Origin: Ophiura sarsii
Lineage: Eukaryota > Echinodermata > Ophiuroidea > Amphilepidida > Ophiuridae
Length of the DNA: 64,000 nt
Assembly (NCBI GenBank): GCA_035610835.1
Contig: CM069447.1
Coordinates: 44,613,893 to 44,677,892 of the forward strand
Reading direction: 5' to 3'
A model generated the notes under the pieces. That model was not told the DNA's origin and searched no databases. It saw only the letters and a program-made list of their open reading frames with translations. This document shows, in pieces, positions 24,320 through 33,355 of the stretch (the first letter of the stretch is position 1; every line of letters starts with the position of its first letter). A program made the translations under genes and the position numbers.

Positions 24320-24717
24320 CTTCGGGACAAAATGGCCCACACCCCTAGGCTTGCCGTCCACTTCGCGTCTGCCGACATCAGCGCTCGATATCAGTTCTAC
24401 TTCACCGTTGCTTGAAATCTAATCCAGTCCCAACTGTACGGTATTGTAACCAATTACTGTTACATTGTTATGTATTGTTATTCGTAATTCTTGAATATTT
24501 ATCTAGGTGCTATGGTTGTTTGACTTTCTCTTCTATTTTATCTTAGGCCTGGCAGCGCTTGTTTGCTCTGGGGAGGAGTTTTCCCGCCCGTTAGCAACTG
24601 CTTTGGGAGGAGATTAATCGCTCATAGCGTCAGCGTCACGTATCCGTCGCATGTATAGTATCGCCCAATCAAATGCCACTAGAATCATCAAGTTTGTTAT
24701 AGGTTTTTGTATAGTTT
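24320..24717. other. No supported feature
   Basis: Intergenic DNA, less AT-rich around 24545-24650, with no frame or repeat I can name. Confidence 0.5.
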
Positions 24718-24860
24718 TTTAATTTCTATTTCTTTATTCAATGTTACATATGAGTATACAATAACATCAATATTTACAAAATATAGGTAATAATAATATT
24801 AATATCAAGTATGTACAATGTGACAATCGATTAATAACACTGAGTTATAATATTTAAGAA
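24718..24860 (-). mobile_element. 3' UTR fragment of the same LINE family, opposite strand
   Basis: The minus strand here reads TTAATCGATTG, CACATTGTACATACTTG, then TTTTGTAAATATTGATGTTA in the same order and spacing as the 3' UTR of the 21850-24309 LINE. A tail with AATAAAG lies at the low-coordinate end. No coding part remains. Confidence 0.6.
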
Positions 24861-24925
24861 TAATTATAGGTCAAATGTTATACATAATAGTATGCACGAC
24901 ATATTAAATTGATATACATGACATA

Positions 24926-25399
24926 GAGCGTGTTTCTACTGGGGCACTGGAAAGTTAAAGCTTAGTTAACTTAACGATAATTACCGGTAACTTTTTAATC
25001 CCCCGTTTCTACTCGCGAATAGTTACCGCTAAATTTATAAGCGTCCTAATCGAAAGGCCACGACATTTGACCTTTTGTTATACCAAAAATGCCGGCCCAC
25101 TTGAAAAAGACTGCCGTCATAATTCCTTGTCTTATAACATTGTATGTTAACAACAAAACACTATGAACGAACATAAAATTCGTCGTAAACGCAGAGTCAT
25201 GATGCGTAGAACCCAGCATGTACGTGTATACATCCGGGTCGCAAGCAATTAGCGTTCAGATTTAATGGGTGGCTGCTTCTACTGGGCAAGTTAGCATTAA
25301 TTACCGTTTACATACCTGGTCTGTGCGGGTTTTTGCCGTTGAAAAACTTAGCGTTAATAAGCGTTATCTGGCCACTTAACGGTATGTAGAAACACGCTC
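24926..25399. mobile_element. TIR element (474 bp), terminus GAGCGTGTTTCTAC
   Basis: A perfect 14-bp inverted terminus, GAGCGTGTTTCTAC at 24926 and its complement ending at 25399. Subterminal DNA is dense in TTAACG, GTTACCG, GGTAACT and TTAGCGTTAA in both orientations. No target duplication is obvious and there is no coding capacity. Confidence 0.85.
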
Positions 25400-25773
25400 G
25401 TAGTTATATATTACAGTGAAATCAGTCTACGAAGACGGCGTTCTTTTTCAAATAGGAATAAAATATATGGGTGGTTGCCATATCTAAACTTTCTTGTACA
25501 CAGTTGATGTGAACTCTTGACAAACTATCACGAAGAACAGACGTGCCGAAAAGTTGGTCTGTCAGGTCCACACCGTGTAGTTCTACGGGCCTGTACGGTT
25601 GCCTACACCCACAGGACTGAATAATTTTGTAAATAAGTATTTGTTAATGAAACTAGAAGGTTATGAATAAAACATGATGTTATTGATTGTAATGCTACAA
25701 CTCAGTCGTATCTACCTCTCATCCCAGTCTCTTCAAGTAAACAGTAGAAGAGTCAGCGATACCGATACGATGA

Positions 25774-26430
25774 TGAGTTGTGCTACTTAATTGTCCGTGC
25801 TCTAATTGTCCGTGCTCATTATATTGACCATCTTGACCATCTTCATCGCGCTATATATCAGGGATTTCGTGGTGTTCAGGAGTTGTACGTGATAGGGATT
25901 GGAGTATATTCTAACGTTGTGAAGATAGTGGTTATTAGGACAGCAATTACGGATAAACTGCAAGTCAAAGCTAAAAAACTATTTTAACGAGCATTATATT
26001 CAAGCCTCTATTTTCTTCAAAGAGTTACGGTAGAACAAGATCTGGTACGAAGAGTAAACGACACCAAACTACTTTCCTTCATTACAGATTTTGAGATGGA
26101 AAAAGGAAATATCCGCTCGTTTAAAGGCCTAGTTACAGTATTACGTGTCCTAAGCCGACACGCCGGTGAGTTGTGCTACTACATTGTCCGTGCTCAAATT
26201 ATCCGTGCTCATCTATCATCTTGATCATCTTGACCATCTTCATCGCGCTATATACAATGGATTTCGTGGTGTTAATTGGTGTACTTGATAGGGATTGGAG
26301 TAGATTCTAACGGCGATCATGTACATTGTAAAGATAGTGATTAATAGGACAAATGATAAGTATAAATCACTTGAAGTCAAAGCTGAAAAACCTATCTTAA
26401 CGAGCATTATATTTTAGCCTCTATTTTTTC
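25774..26430 (+). repeat. Two diverged direct copies, about 394 bp apart
   Basis: GAGTTGTGCTACTTAATTGT to AACGAGCATTATATTCAAGC (25774-26003) recurs at 26168-26412 with substitutions and small indels. No conserved frame. 25400-25770 is unassigned. Confidence 0.75.
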
Positions 26431-27384
26431 AAACAAGGCGGCGTATACAATTGTGAGTTGACACATTGCGAATAATTACGACAATTATGGTCGCCAATGT
26501 GTTATGTTCAATAGCTCTACTTTGCCAGGCCCCCTATCATCCGCCTGATATAACTCATGATGCTTCAATGGGACTCCTAATACAGCACAGCGTAGCGACC
26601 GTGCGTGTACGACGGATATTTAGTCTATGAGTCCCTACATGTACACGTTACAGTATTTGAAACTATAATTACAATCTGGAGACACCGAGCGTACAGGTTC
26701 AGTTTGAAGGTACTGGTGAGTTAATACGCACCACTTCGTGCTACTGTCACGAGAAAGATGATATAGTATCCCACAATTTATATGTCACTGCATCAACTGG
26801 CAACCCACATGCACATTGTCATGCACCCCTACAGTAAGGACGAACACAAGATGTATCAATAAATCTTTGACAAATACCTGCCGATTGGTCAGAAAGATTC
26901 ATACATCATTTGTTCCCCCTATCAAAGACATAAAATATTTGCATCCCTTATATCGCTTGGAGGAAAATATTGTAGAATAAGTATTTTTATTGGTAATTCA
27001 AATGAGAATACATAGTGACTAACCAACCATAAGCACTGTTGGATGGTAGTACACAGGGGCTAACTTTGTAATCCGTGTCTACAACCAGATTATACCGATA
27101 GAGTTAGTTGGGGTATAACTGTTCATTTTGTCCTAAATATTCTTAAAACTAATTATTATAATAGTAATGAATACTAATTTATACGATGACAACTACAACA
27201 AATAACTAAAATATGATGACGAGATTCCTAAAAGGTTATCAAATTCCCAAGAAACCCAAATGAAGATTCAAGAGAGGTTCTTTATAGAAACAACAAAAAG
27301 TTCATCATAATTTCAGAACACTTTCGAGAACCTTTTCTTTGGGATTAAGAACTCCTAAGAGTGTACGTTGAACTGAGAGTGTTT
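26431..27384. other. Intergenic DNA downstream of the receptor gene
   Basis: Contains the likely 3' UTR of the minus-strand receptor; an AATAAA on that strand lies at 26986-26991. No other gene or repeat recognised. Confidence 0.5.
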
Positions 27385-29628
27385 TCATGTCTTTTTTCGA
27401 TCTTGTATGAGATTTATTAGTGTGTAAAGAAATGGGTTTATAGCAGAATTAATCGGTAACACAAACGCAACAGTCCATGCATATACCACGGGGCTAACAG
27501 TAATGAGTTTACTTTGCACAAGTATGCAGACTATCAAAAGTGGCACCCAGGTGAAAAAGTCTGTAAGGACAAGGACTGACATTTTTATTGCCATTCGTAT
27601 TTCTTCTTTTTCAGACTGGCTACGTCCGGCTTGTTTAGCTGTTTGCCGCACAGTGATGAACATAAGAATATACAACACAGCGATCAGCAAGAAGCAAACC
27701 AAATTGACGCCAATGAAAACGATAATTGAAAAATAGGTGGCAATTTTGTAACCTATAATGGAGCTGGTACCGTACATATAAGGTACCGATAATATTGTAG
27801 GATATATGTTAATCCTAAATATGAGACGCCACTTCGAAGAAGTTGAGCTATAAAACATTGCTGTGTACACAGGCACTATATCATAACTAATAGTTTCTAT
27901 TTCATATATTTGCGTCTCCAGCACATCCACAGGCCTTCGAACTATCGGTATACCTACACACACTTCAGATACTTCAAAGATATCGGGCCATGTTCCAGAA
28001 AGTGCAACAGGGATTACACTCAGGACGGTACCAATAATCCAGATCACTAGCAAAGAAATCTTAGCAGTACTTGACCTAATACGGTGACTACTGAACGGAT
28101 ATTTCAGTCCTTGAAACCGATCAATGCTTATCATTGTCACCACAAATACAGATACTTCGCTAGACAAGAGAGACAGTATCCCAGCTATTTTGCAGATGAT
28201 CCCGTTTCTCCAATGTGAAGAATATGATGGGAAATGTTCCGCATAATAAAGATCAGCAGAGGCAAGTATAAGCATACTGACCCCCATCAAAATATCTGAT
28301 AGCGATAGATTTAATATCAAAACCCTTTGGACTTTATTGGATTTATTGTCAGCCCATCGAAGGATGACAACCAACAGATTACAAGAGAATGAAAAAAGCC
28401 CAAGAACCCAAATCGATATTCGCGGCATCAAATCTGAAAGCATTCGTTTACACGTAAGATACACTGGCTTTGGATTCGTAGCAATGCATTTGGCTTTAGA
28501 CTGTACTGATTTAACAAAACAACAAGTGGCACCGTAATCGACAAATAACAAAGTGTCATTGTTTAATCCTGTAAAAGCCGAGTCTGAGACACCGAATAAT
28601 GGGTTTGATCGCAAATCGAGGGATTTCGCGGATATATTGTTAAAGGTGGAACCTTCAAACTGCTGTAAGAAATTATAAGATAAATTTATTGTTTGAAGGG
28701 TTGCTAAATCATCAAAGACACCTTTCGGTAAAAAACTTATTCTGTTATGTTGAACTTCAAGTATTTGAAGTGCCATCAAACCAGAAAATGTACCTTTGAC
28801 AATGGTCGTCAGTCTGTTATCTGCTAGAGTAAGCCGGCCTAAATTACTTTGATTATGGAACAAGCCAGGATTAATATCAAGTATAATGTTGCTTTGCAAG
28901 TCAATGTGATGCAAATCATGTAGGTTATTGAAGATTGACTTTGGAATATGAGTAATTTTATTGTTATACAAGTAAAGGACGAGCAGGTATTTCATATTAT
29001 CCAGCAACCCAGGCTCTAAATACGTCAATTTGTTATTGTTCAAAATAACCTTGTATAGGTCAAAATGTATATGAAATAAAGGCAAGGCTTGTAGGCTGTT
29101 GCCGGACATATCTAGAACATTTAATGTGGGTGCCTGTAAGATTGTGGTGGGAAAGTTCGTTAGATTGTTGTTATTTAAATACAAGTTGTTTAGCGAAGTC
29201 GTGTTGCTAAATAAACCACTGGGTAAATCAGAGATATGATTATCATTAAGAAAAAGATACCGTAAGTTCCACAATGAATGAAACACACGATCTGGTAACA
29301 GAGAAAGTGATATATTACTTAAATCTGAATGACTTAACTTAAAAAGGGATGAGAAAGAATCTTCCGATAAAGTCAATAGATAATTGTTATGAAGTTGTAA
29401 GTTCAACAGATTGCGGACCCAGTGGAATATGGACTTATGCAGTGTCATATTGAATCGATTATTATTAAGTCTCAGGTACTGTAAATTGGGCATGCTTTCA
29501 AATGCATGGGCTGGTAAGAAAGTAAATAAATTGTTATCTAGGTATAGCAACTTTAGCTTGCTTGTAACTGTGTCATTAAAAACAGGAAAGGACGTCAGAC
29601 GGTTATTGTTAAGCTTAACTGTGTTCAA
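27385..29628 (-). CDS. C-terminal part of LRR-GPCR: last 15 LRRs, hinge and 7TM
   Basis: Open frame of 747 codons with no ATG at its beginning; it opens directly inside the MITE edge (TTG at 29628), as expected for the downstream half of a broken gene. Residues 2-359 are LRRs 39-53. Residues 360-403 are a hinge with a CC pair and two more Cys, as in type C LGRs. Membrane segments lie at about 404-425, 437-463, 484-505, 524-543, 630-658, 679-704 and 713-738. Rhodopsin-family marks: Cys before TM3 (CKIAG) and a Cys in loop 2, DRF in place of DRY at the end of TM3, and NPFLY in TM7. SSEVSV in TM3 and TDFFTWVP in TM6 resemble relaxin-receptor/GRL101 sequences. The second extracellular loop is long, about 86 residues. 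The tail after TM7 is only 9 residues. The nearest downstream AATAAA on this strand is at 26986-26991, about 390 bp past the stop. Confidence 0.88.
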   Translation of the reverse strand: MNTVKLNNNRLTSFPVFNDTVTSKLKLLYLDNNLFTFLPAHAFESMPNLQYLRLNNNRFNMTLHKSIFHWVRNLLNLQLHNNYLLTLSEDSFSSLFKLSHSDLSNISLSLLPDRVFHSLWNLRYLFLNDNHISDLPSGLFSNTTSLNNLYLNNNNLTNFPTTILQAPTLNVLDMSGNSLQALPLFHIHFDLYKVILNNNKLTYLEPGLLDNMKYLLVLYLYNNKITHIPKSIFNNLHDLHHIDLQSNIILDINPGLFHNQSNLGRLTLADNRLTTIVKGTFSGLMALQILEVQHNRISFLPKGVFDDLATLQTINLSYNFLQQFEGSTFNNISAKSLDLRSNPLFGVSDSAFTGLNNDTLLFVDYGATCCFVKSVQSKAKCIATNPKPVYLTCKRMLSDLMPRISIWVLGLFSFSCNLLVVILRWADNKSNKVQRVLILNLSLSDILMGVSMLILASADLYYAEHFPSYSSHWRNGIICKIAGILSLLSSEVSVFVVTMISIDRFQGLKYPFSSHRIRSSTAKISLLVIWIIGTVLSVIPVALSGTWPDIFEVSEVCVGIPIVRRPVDVLETQIYEIETISYDIVPVYTAMFYSSTSSKWRLIFRINIYPTILSVPYMYGTSSIIGYKIATYFSIIVFIGVNLVCFLLIAVLYILMFITVRQTAKQAGRSQSEKEEIRMAIKMSVLVLTDFFTWVPLLIVCILVQSKLITVSPVVYAWTVAFVLPINSAINPFLYTLINLIQDRKKT

Positions 29629-32600
29629 GGGGGCAGATCCAATCTTGAAAGTGGGGGGGACATTGCCATTTTTTCACTAGACAATCTTGAAAGTGGGGGG
29701 GACATTGCCATTTTTTCACTAGATCGCCACAAAAAGTGGGGGGGGGGGGGACATTTGATATTGTGTCAGGAAGTGGGGGGGACGTGTCCCCCCCATCCCC
29801 CCCGGGATCTGCGCCCTTGACTGTGTTTAAAGCAATCAATTGTTCAATTTCACGAATGCGAAATGAGGTTAAACTGTTGTTTCCTAACTCTAAATACTCT
29901 AATAGAGGCATGTCACGAAATACACCCAGAATTACCATCGAAGTCAGGAAGTTATTCTCTAGAAGTAATACTACTAACCGATACAGATTGCTAAATGTAC
30001 CCTGAACCATTGACGTCAGTAGATTGTTGTTGAGATCTAGGTATGTTAACTGCGTAAGCCCGTTAAACGTCCCCTCAAGCAACGACGTCAGTCGAATCTC
30101 AGATAACACAAGTGTATAGCACTGTGAAAGATTTTGAAACACGTTACTTGGTAGCGTGTACACGGGATTGTTGTCAATCTCTAGTGTAGCTAACCTTGTC
30201 AGCCGATAGAATGTTTCCACCGTGAGTGAAGTGATTGCATTTTCGTCCAGTCGTAAATATGTCAACTGGACCAGATCGTAAAAAAGTGCTATAGGTATTG
30301 CTGATATCATATTGATAGATAGATCCAGATGTTTCAAATGAGACAATCGGTCAAATGTTTTCTCATACAATATGGTCAGGTAATTATGCCGGAAAGAAAG
30401 ATAAGTCAACTCAATCGATGCAGCAAATACGCCAACAGATACTACAGATAATTGATTTCCTCGAATATCTAGCTTCATTAAAGTCACCAAATCTCTAAAG
30501 GTATTTGAAGACAGCGTGGCCAGCCTATTGTCTGAAAGGTCTAAGCGCAAGAGTTTAATTAGACCATCAAACGTTCCTTCGGTAAATGAGGTCAAAGCGT
30601 TTTGTCTGAGGTATAAGTAACGTAGATTATGCATATGTGTGAAAGCACCTTCATGTATTTCGCTCAAGGTGCCGTTATTCAATATTAGTACTTTCAAATT
30701 AACTAAATCCTTAAAGACATTTACAGGAATCACTATAATCGCTGGATTACGGTATAAATCTAATTCCATCAAATTAATCAGACCGTTGAACAATCCTTCT
30801 CGTACAGATGTTAAAAGATTTACACCAAGGACCAATATCTTCAAGTTTAAGAGACCATCAAAAATCCCTTCCGGTAAAAATGTAAGGCAATTCGATTGGA
30901 TGTTTAAGGTATTCAAGTTAACTAGACCAGTAAATACATTTGCAGTGAGAAAAGGTAAGTCATTCTTCTGAATGGTTAATTGAGTCAGCTGAAAGAGCTG
31001 ATTCAAATGACCAGGTAAGGCTATTAGCTGATTATTTACTAGATCTAAAATATTGATATAAGGTGTGCTGTTAAATAGTCCAGCGGGTAATATCGTAAGC
31101 TCATTATAGGAAACATTTAGGATTCTCAATTGCGTCTGATCGATAAATATTCCCGTCCGCAGAAAAGTGATCTCATTACGTTGAACATGCAATTCCTGCA
31201 GCTGATGCAGACCACGGAATATACCAACCTGTAACGAATTCAGCTTATTCCCGGCAACATCTAAGACCTGGACATTAAGTAAATCATCGAAAATACCAGT
31301 TGGTAAATCGATGAGATTGTTATTGTGCAGGAGGAGCTTCTTTAGCCGAAAAAGACCTTGAAATGCCTTATCTGGCAGTGTGGTGAGCTTGTTATTGGTC
31401 AAGTCAATGATCGCTACAACAGATAGGTTGTCAAAAACGCCTACGGGTAATTCAGTTAGCTTGTTATCTTGAAGGAAGAGCTCTGCAATCTGGGTCGTGT
31501 GATCAAATATACCTATTGGTAATGCATCAAGCTTATTACTGGCCAGGTATACGACCATGACGCGAGAGGTTTGGTTAAAAAGTCTCTCGGGTAAATGACG
31601 TAGCCTGTTATATTCAATGTTAATTTCTACTAGCTGTGTAACACCCCCAAATATAGATTTTGATAATGAAGTAAGCCGGTTATTAGCCAGGTTTAAGATC
31701 TCAAGGCTAGACAAGTCAATAAATAAGCCAGCAGGTAACTCATATAGTTTGTTACTATAAAGGTAGAGCTCCCTCAACCTGATCAGACCACGGAATACTC
31801 CAGCCGGTAATAAGGTAAGCTGATTGCTATCAATGGTCAGTACCAGAACACTGCGTAAGCCTTCGAATACACCGATAGGTAATTCGACTAACTGGTTGCT
31901 GTAAAGGAAAAGATTCACTAGTTGTGATAGATCATAAAATACCAAATCTGAAAGAGTGGTAAGAATGTTATTTAAAAGGGCTAGTACCCTCAATTTGCCG
32001 AGACCACGAAATACTTCGGCTGTAAGGGACATTAGTTGGTTTCCGGCAAGGTCAAGGATTTCAAGACGATGTAAGCCCGTGAATATGTCATCTGGTAGAT
32101 CAGACAAGTAGTTATCTTGAAGATAGAGCTGTATCAATCGGACAAGCCCACGAAATACCCTAGTGGATAATGAAGAAAGGATGTTATTGTCTAGGTAAAG
32201 GATTCTAATACGCGATAGACCGTTGAAAGCTCCAGCGGGAATGTCCACCAGCCGATTGAGCGAGAGGTGTAACTCTGAAAGTTTTTCAAGACCACGAAAT
32301 ATCCGAACTGGTAGCGATGTAAGATAATTACCGTGAAAGGCTAGGAAATGAAGACGTGACAAGCCATCAAATACTCCAACTATTAAAGTCTGGAGATAAT
32401 TACCACTCAGGTCCAAGACCTCAAGGCGAGATAACCCATCGAAAACCCCAAGCGGTAAATCAGATAAGCGGTTGTTTTGTAGGAATAGATACAGCAACTG
32501 CGTCAGCTCACGAAAGACCCAACTTGGCAATAGAGATAGACGATTCGAAATCAAAACCAATTTCTTCCATTTAGCAAATCCATTGAAAGCATCGGATGTA

Positions 32601-33355
32601 GTAGCAGTCAAATTTATAAATTCAAATGATACGTATTCCAGATATTCATCATAGACTACAAGTACCGTGGATTCATCATCAGTATCAAGACACTTTGTCG
32701 TGATATTCCTATAACCAAGGGTACAATTACAATCACCCGGACAATTAAAAATGTATTCGTATTCGTTGTATTTCATGTTAAATTGACCATCTATAACCAT
32801 GTCATATTGGGAAATATCACATTTGGGAATTAATATTTCGTTTGACGATGATCGCTTGAAGTTGGACTTGCAACTTCTATTGACAATAACGTCATCGTTA
32901 ACGAGGACGTCATCAACTCCCGTCAGTTCAAAGTTCACGTACATATTTTTGACATGTATCGCATAAGCGTTGAACTCGACAGTCGCAACACACGGTACAA
33001 CCGATGTTGAATTGAGATCAATTGACATGTAGGTTTTGAAACATAGCGTGTCCAATTTTTGATCAAAATGGTCAATATATAGATAGGAGAATGGACTACT
33101 TTTACTTGCATTCAATATCACCATTGATGTGCAACCAAGACCAGCATCTATTAAATAAATATATTCATTACAATTGGTTGAATTACTTGGGTGCTGTAAA
33201 TTGTTAGTCAATATGTTTTTTTTACCAGTAATATTCACCATATCTGTATGGCATACAATATCGGGATTATTGACTGCAGCTACAGCATAACGATTTGTCT
33301 TGATGTACAGACTTATCACAATAAATACAAATGTTTGGGTCATTTTCCCGGCCAT
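29615..33355 (-). CDS. N-terminal part of LRR-GPCR: signal peptide, CUB-like domain, 38 LRRs
   Basis: Open frame of 1246 codons. The start ATG at 33355 has a strong animal context (A at -3, G at +4) and opens a hydrophobic leader (TFVFIVISLY). Residues 35-180 hold spaced cysteines, NxT/NxS glycosylation sites and a CUB-like pattern (NITG near 41, then an ILTNN stretch). A cap of the form CPxxCxC follows at 205-211. Then come 38 LRRs of the typical 24-residue class, consensus xxLxLxxNxLxxLPxGxFxxLxxL, ending at Val1179. Residues 1180-1246 are not receptor sequence. They are translated MITE DNA, rich in Gly and Pro with a duplicated LVKKWQCPPHFQD block, and end at a stop. If expressed alone it would be a secreted or retained ectodomain without membrane anchor. 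Confident as an LRR ectodomain; the CUB call is tentative. Confidence 0.85.
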   Translation of the reverse strand: MAGKMTQTFVFIVISLYIKTNRYAVAAVNNPDIVCHTDMVNITGKKNILTNNLQHPSNSTNCNEYIYLIDAGLGCTSMVILNASKSSPFSYLYIDHFDQKLDTLCFKTYMSIDLNSTSVVPCVATVEFNAYAIHVKNMYVNFELTGVDDVLVNDDVIVNRSCKSNFKRSSSNEILIPKCDISQYDMVIDGQFNMKYNEYEYIFNCPGDCNCTLGYRNITTKCLDTDDESTVLVVYDEYLEYVSFEFINLTATTSDAFNGFAKWKKLVLISNRLSLLPSWVFRELTQLLYLFLQNNRLSDLPLGVFDGLSRLEVLDLSGNYLQTLIVGVFDGLSRLHFLAFHGNYLTSLPVRIFRGLEKLSELHLSLNRLVDIPAGAFNGLSRIRILYLDNNILSSLSTRVFRGLVRLIQLYLQDNYLSDLPDDIFTGLHRLEILDLAGNQLMSLTAEVFRGLGKLRVLALLNNILTTLSDLVFYDLSQLVNLFLYSNQLVELPIGVFEGLRSVLVLTIDSNQLTLLPAGVFRGLIRLRELYLYSNKLYELPAGLFIDLSSLEILNLANNRLTSLSKSIFGGVTQLVEINIEYNRLRHLPERLFNQTSRVMVVYLASNKLDALPIGIFDHTTQIAELFLQDNKLTELPVGVFDNLSVVAIIDLTNNKLTTLPDKAFQGLFRLKKLLLHNNNLIDLPTGIFDDLLNVQVLDVAGNKLNSLQVGIFRGLHQLQELHVQRNEITFLRTGIFIDQTQLRILNVSYNELTILPAGLFNSTPYINILDLVNNQLIALPGHLNQLFQLTQLTIQKNDLPFLTANVFTGLVNLNTLNIQSNCLTFLPEGIFDGLLNLKILVLGVNLLTSVREGLFNGLINLMELDLYRNPAIIVIPVNVFKDLVNLKVLILNNGTLSEIHEGAFTHMHNLRYLYLRQNALTSFTEGTFDGLIKLLRLDLSDNRLATLSSNTFRDLVTLMKLDIRGNQLSVVSVGVFAASIELTYLSFRHNYLTILYEKTFDRLSHLKHLDLSINMISAIPIALFYDLVQLTYLRLDENAITSLTVETFYRLTRLATLEIDNNPVYTLPSNVFQNLSQCYTLVLSEIRLTSLLEGTFNGLTQLTYLDLNNNLLTSMVQGTFSNLYRLVVLLLENNFLTSMVILGVFRDMPLLEYLELGNNSLTSFRIREIEQLIALNTVKGADPGGDGGDTSPPLPDTISNVPPPPTFCGDLVKKWQCPPHFQDCLVKKWQCPPHFQDWICPLEHS
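29626..29819. mobile_element. hAT-like MITE inside the LRR-GPCR coding sequence
   Basis: Element of 194 bp with 15-bp terminal inverted repeats, CAAGGGGGCAGATCC at 29626 and its near-perfect complement ending at 29819 (one mismatch). It is flanked by a perfect 8-bp duplication ACTGTGTT at 29618-29625 and 29820-29827. Eight-bp duplications and CA-starting termini are hAT hallmarks. The interior holds two tandem copies of a roughly 41-bp block (29641-29722) and short G-runs. There is no coding capacity for a transposase, so it is non-autonomous. Confidence 0.92.

Larger units (their letters stand above)
27385..33355 (-). pseudogene. LRR-rich GPCR gene (GRL101/relaxin-receptor-like, LGR type C), split by a MITE
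   Basis: Seen: two minus-strand open frames (33355 to 29615 and 29628 to 27385) meet at a 194-bp inverted-repeat insertion. Both carry the residues LNTV at the junction because the 8-bp target duplication is present twice. Joining 33355-29820 to 29617-27385 gives 5769 nt, one frame of 1922 codons plus stop, with LRRs 38 and 39 in register across the join. The insertion plus duplication adds 202 nt, so it shifts the frame and brings a stop. Layout in joined numbering: signal peptide about 1-27; CUB-like cysteine domain about 35-180; LRR N-terminal cap with Cys 205, 209, 211 and 222; LRRs about 264-1535; Cys-rich hinge about 1540-1575; seven membrane segments about 1579-1913. Family knowledge: LGR type C receptors are plasma-membrane receptors that bind ligand through the LRR ectodomain. 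No intron is visible, unlike many LGR genes. Inference: this allele makes at most a truncated ectodomain. Ligand unknown. Confidence 0.85.

Noticed and set aside
29615..29830. The MITE acting as a spliced intron that would keep the receptor functional
   Set aside because: The target duplication offers a GT (29821-29820, minus strand) and an AG (29620-29619), but using them removes 203 nt, not the 202 nt needed, so the frame is not restored. The donor GTCAAG is also weak.
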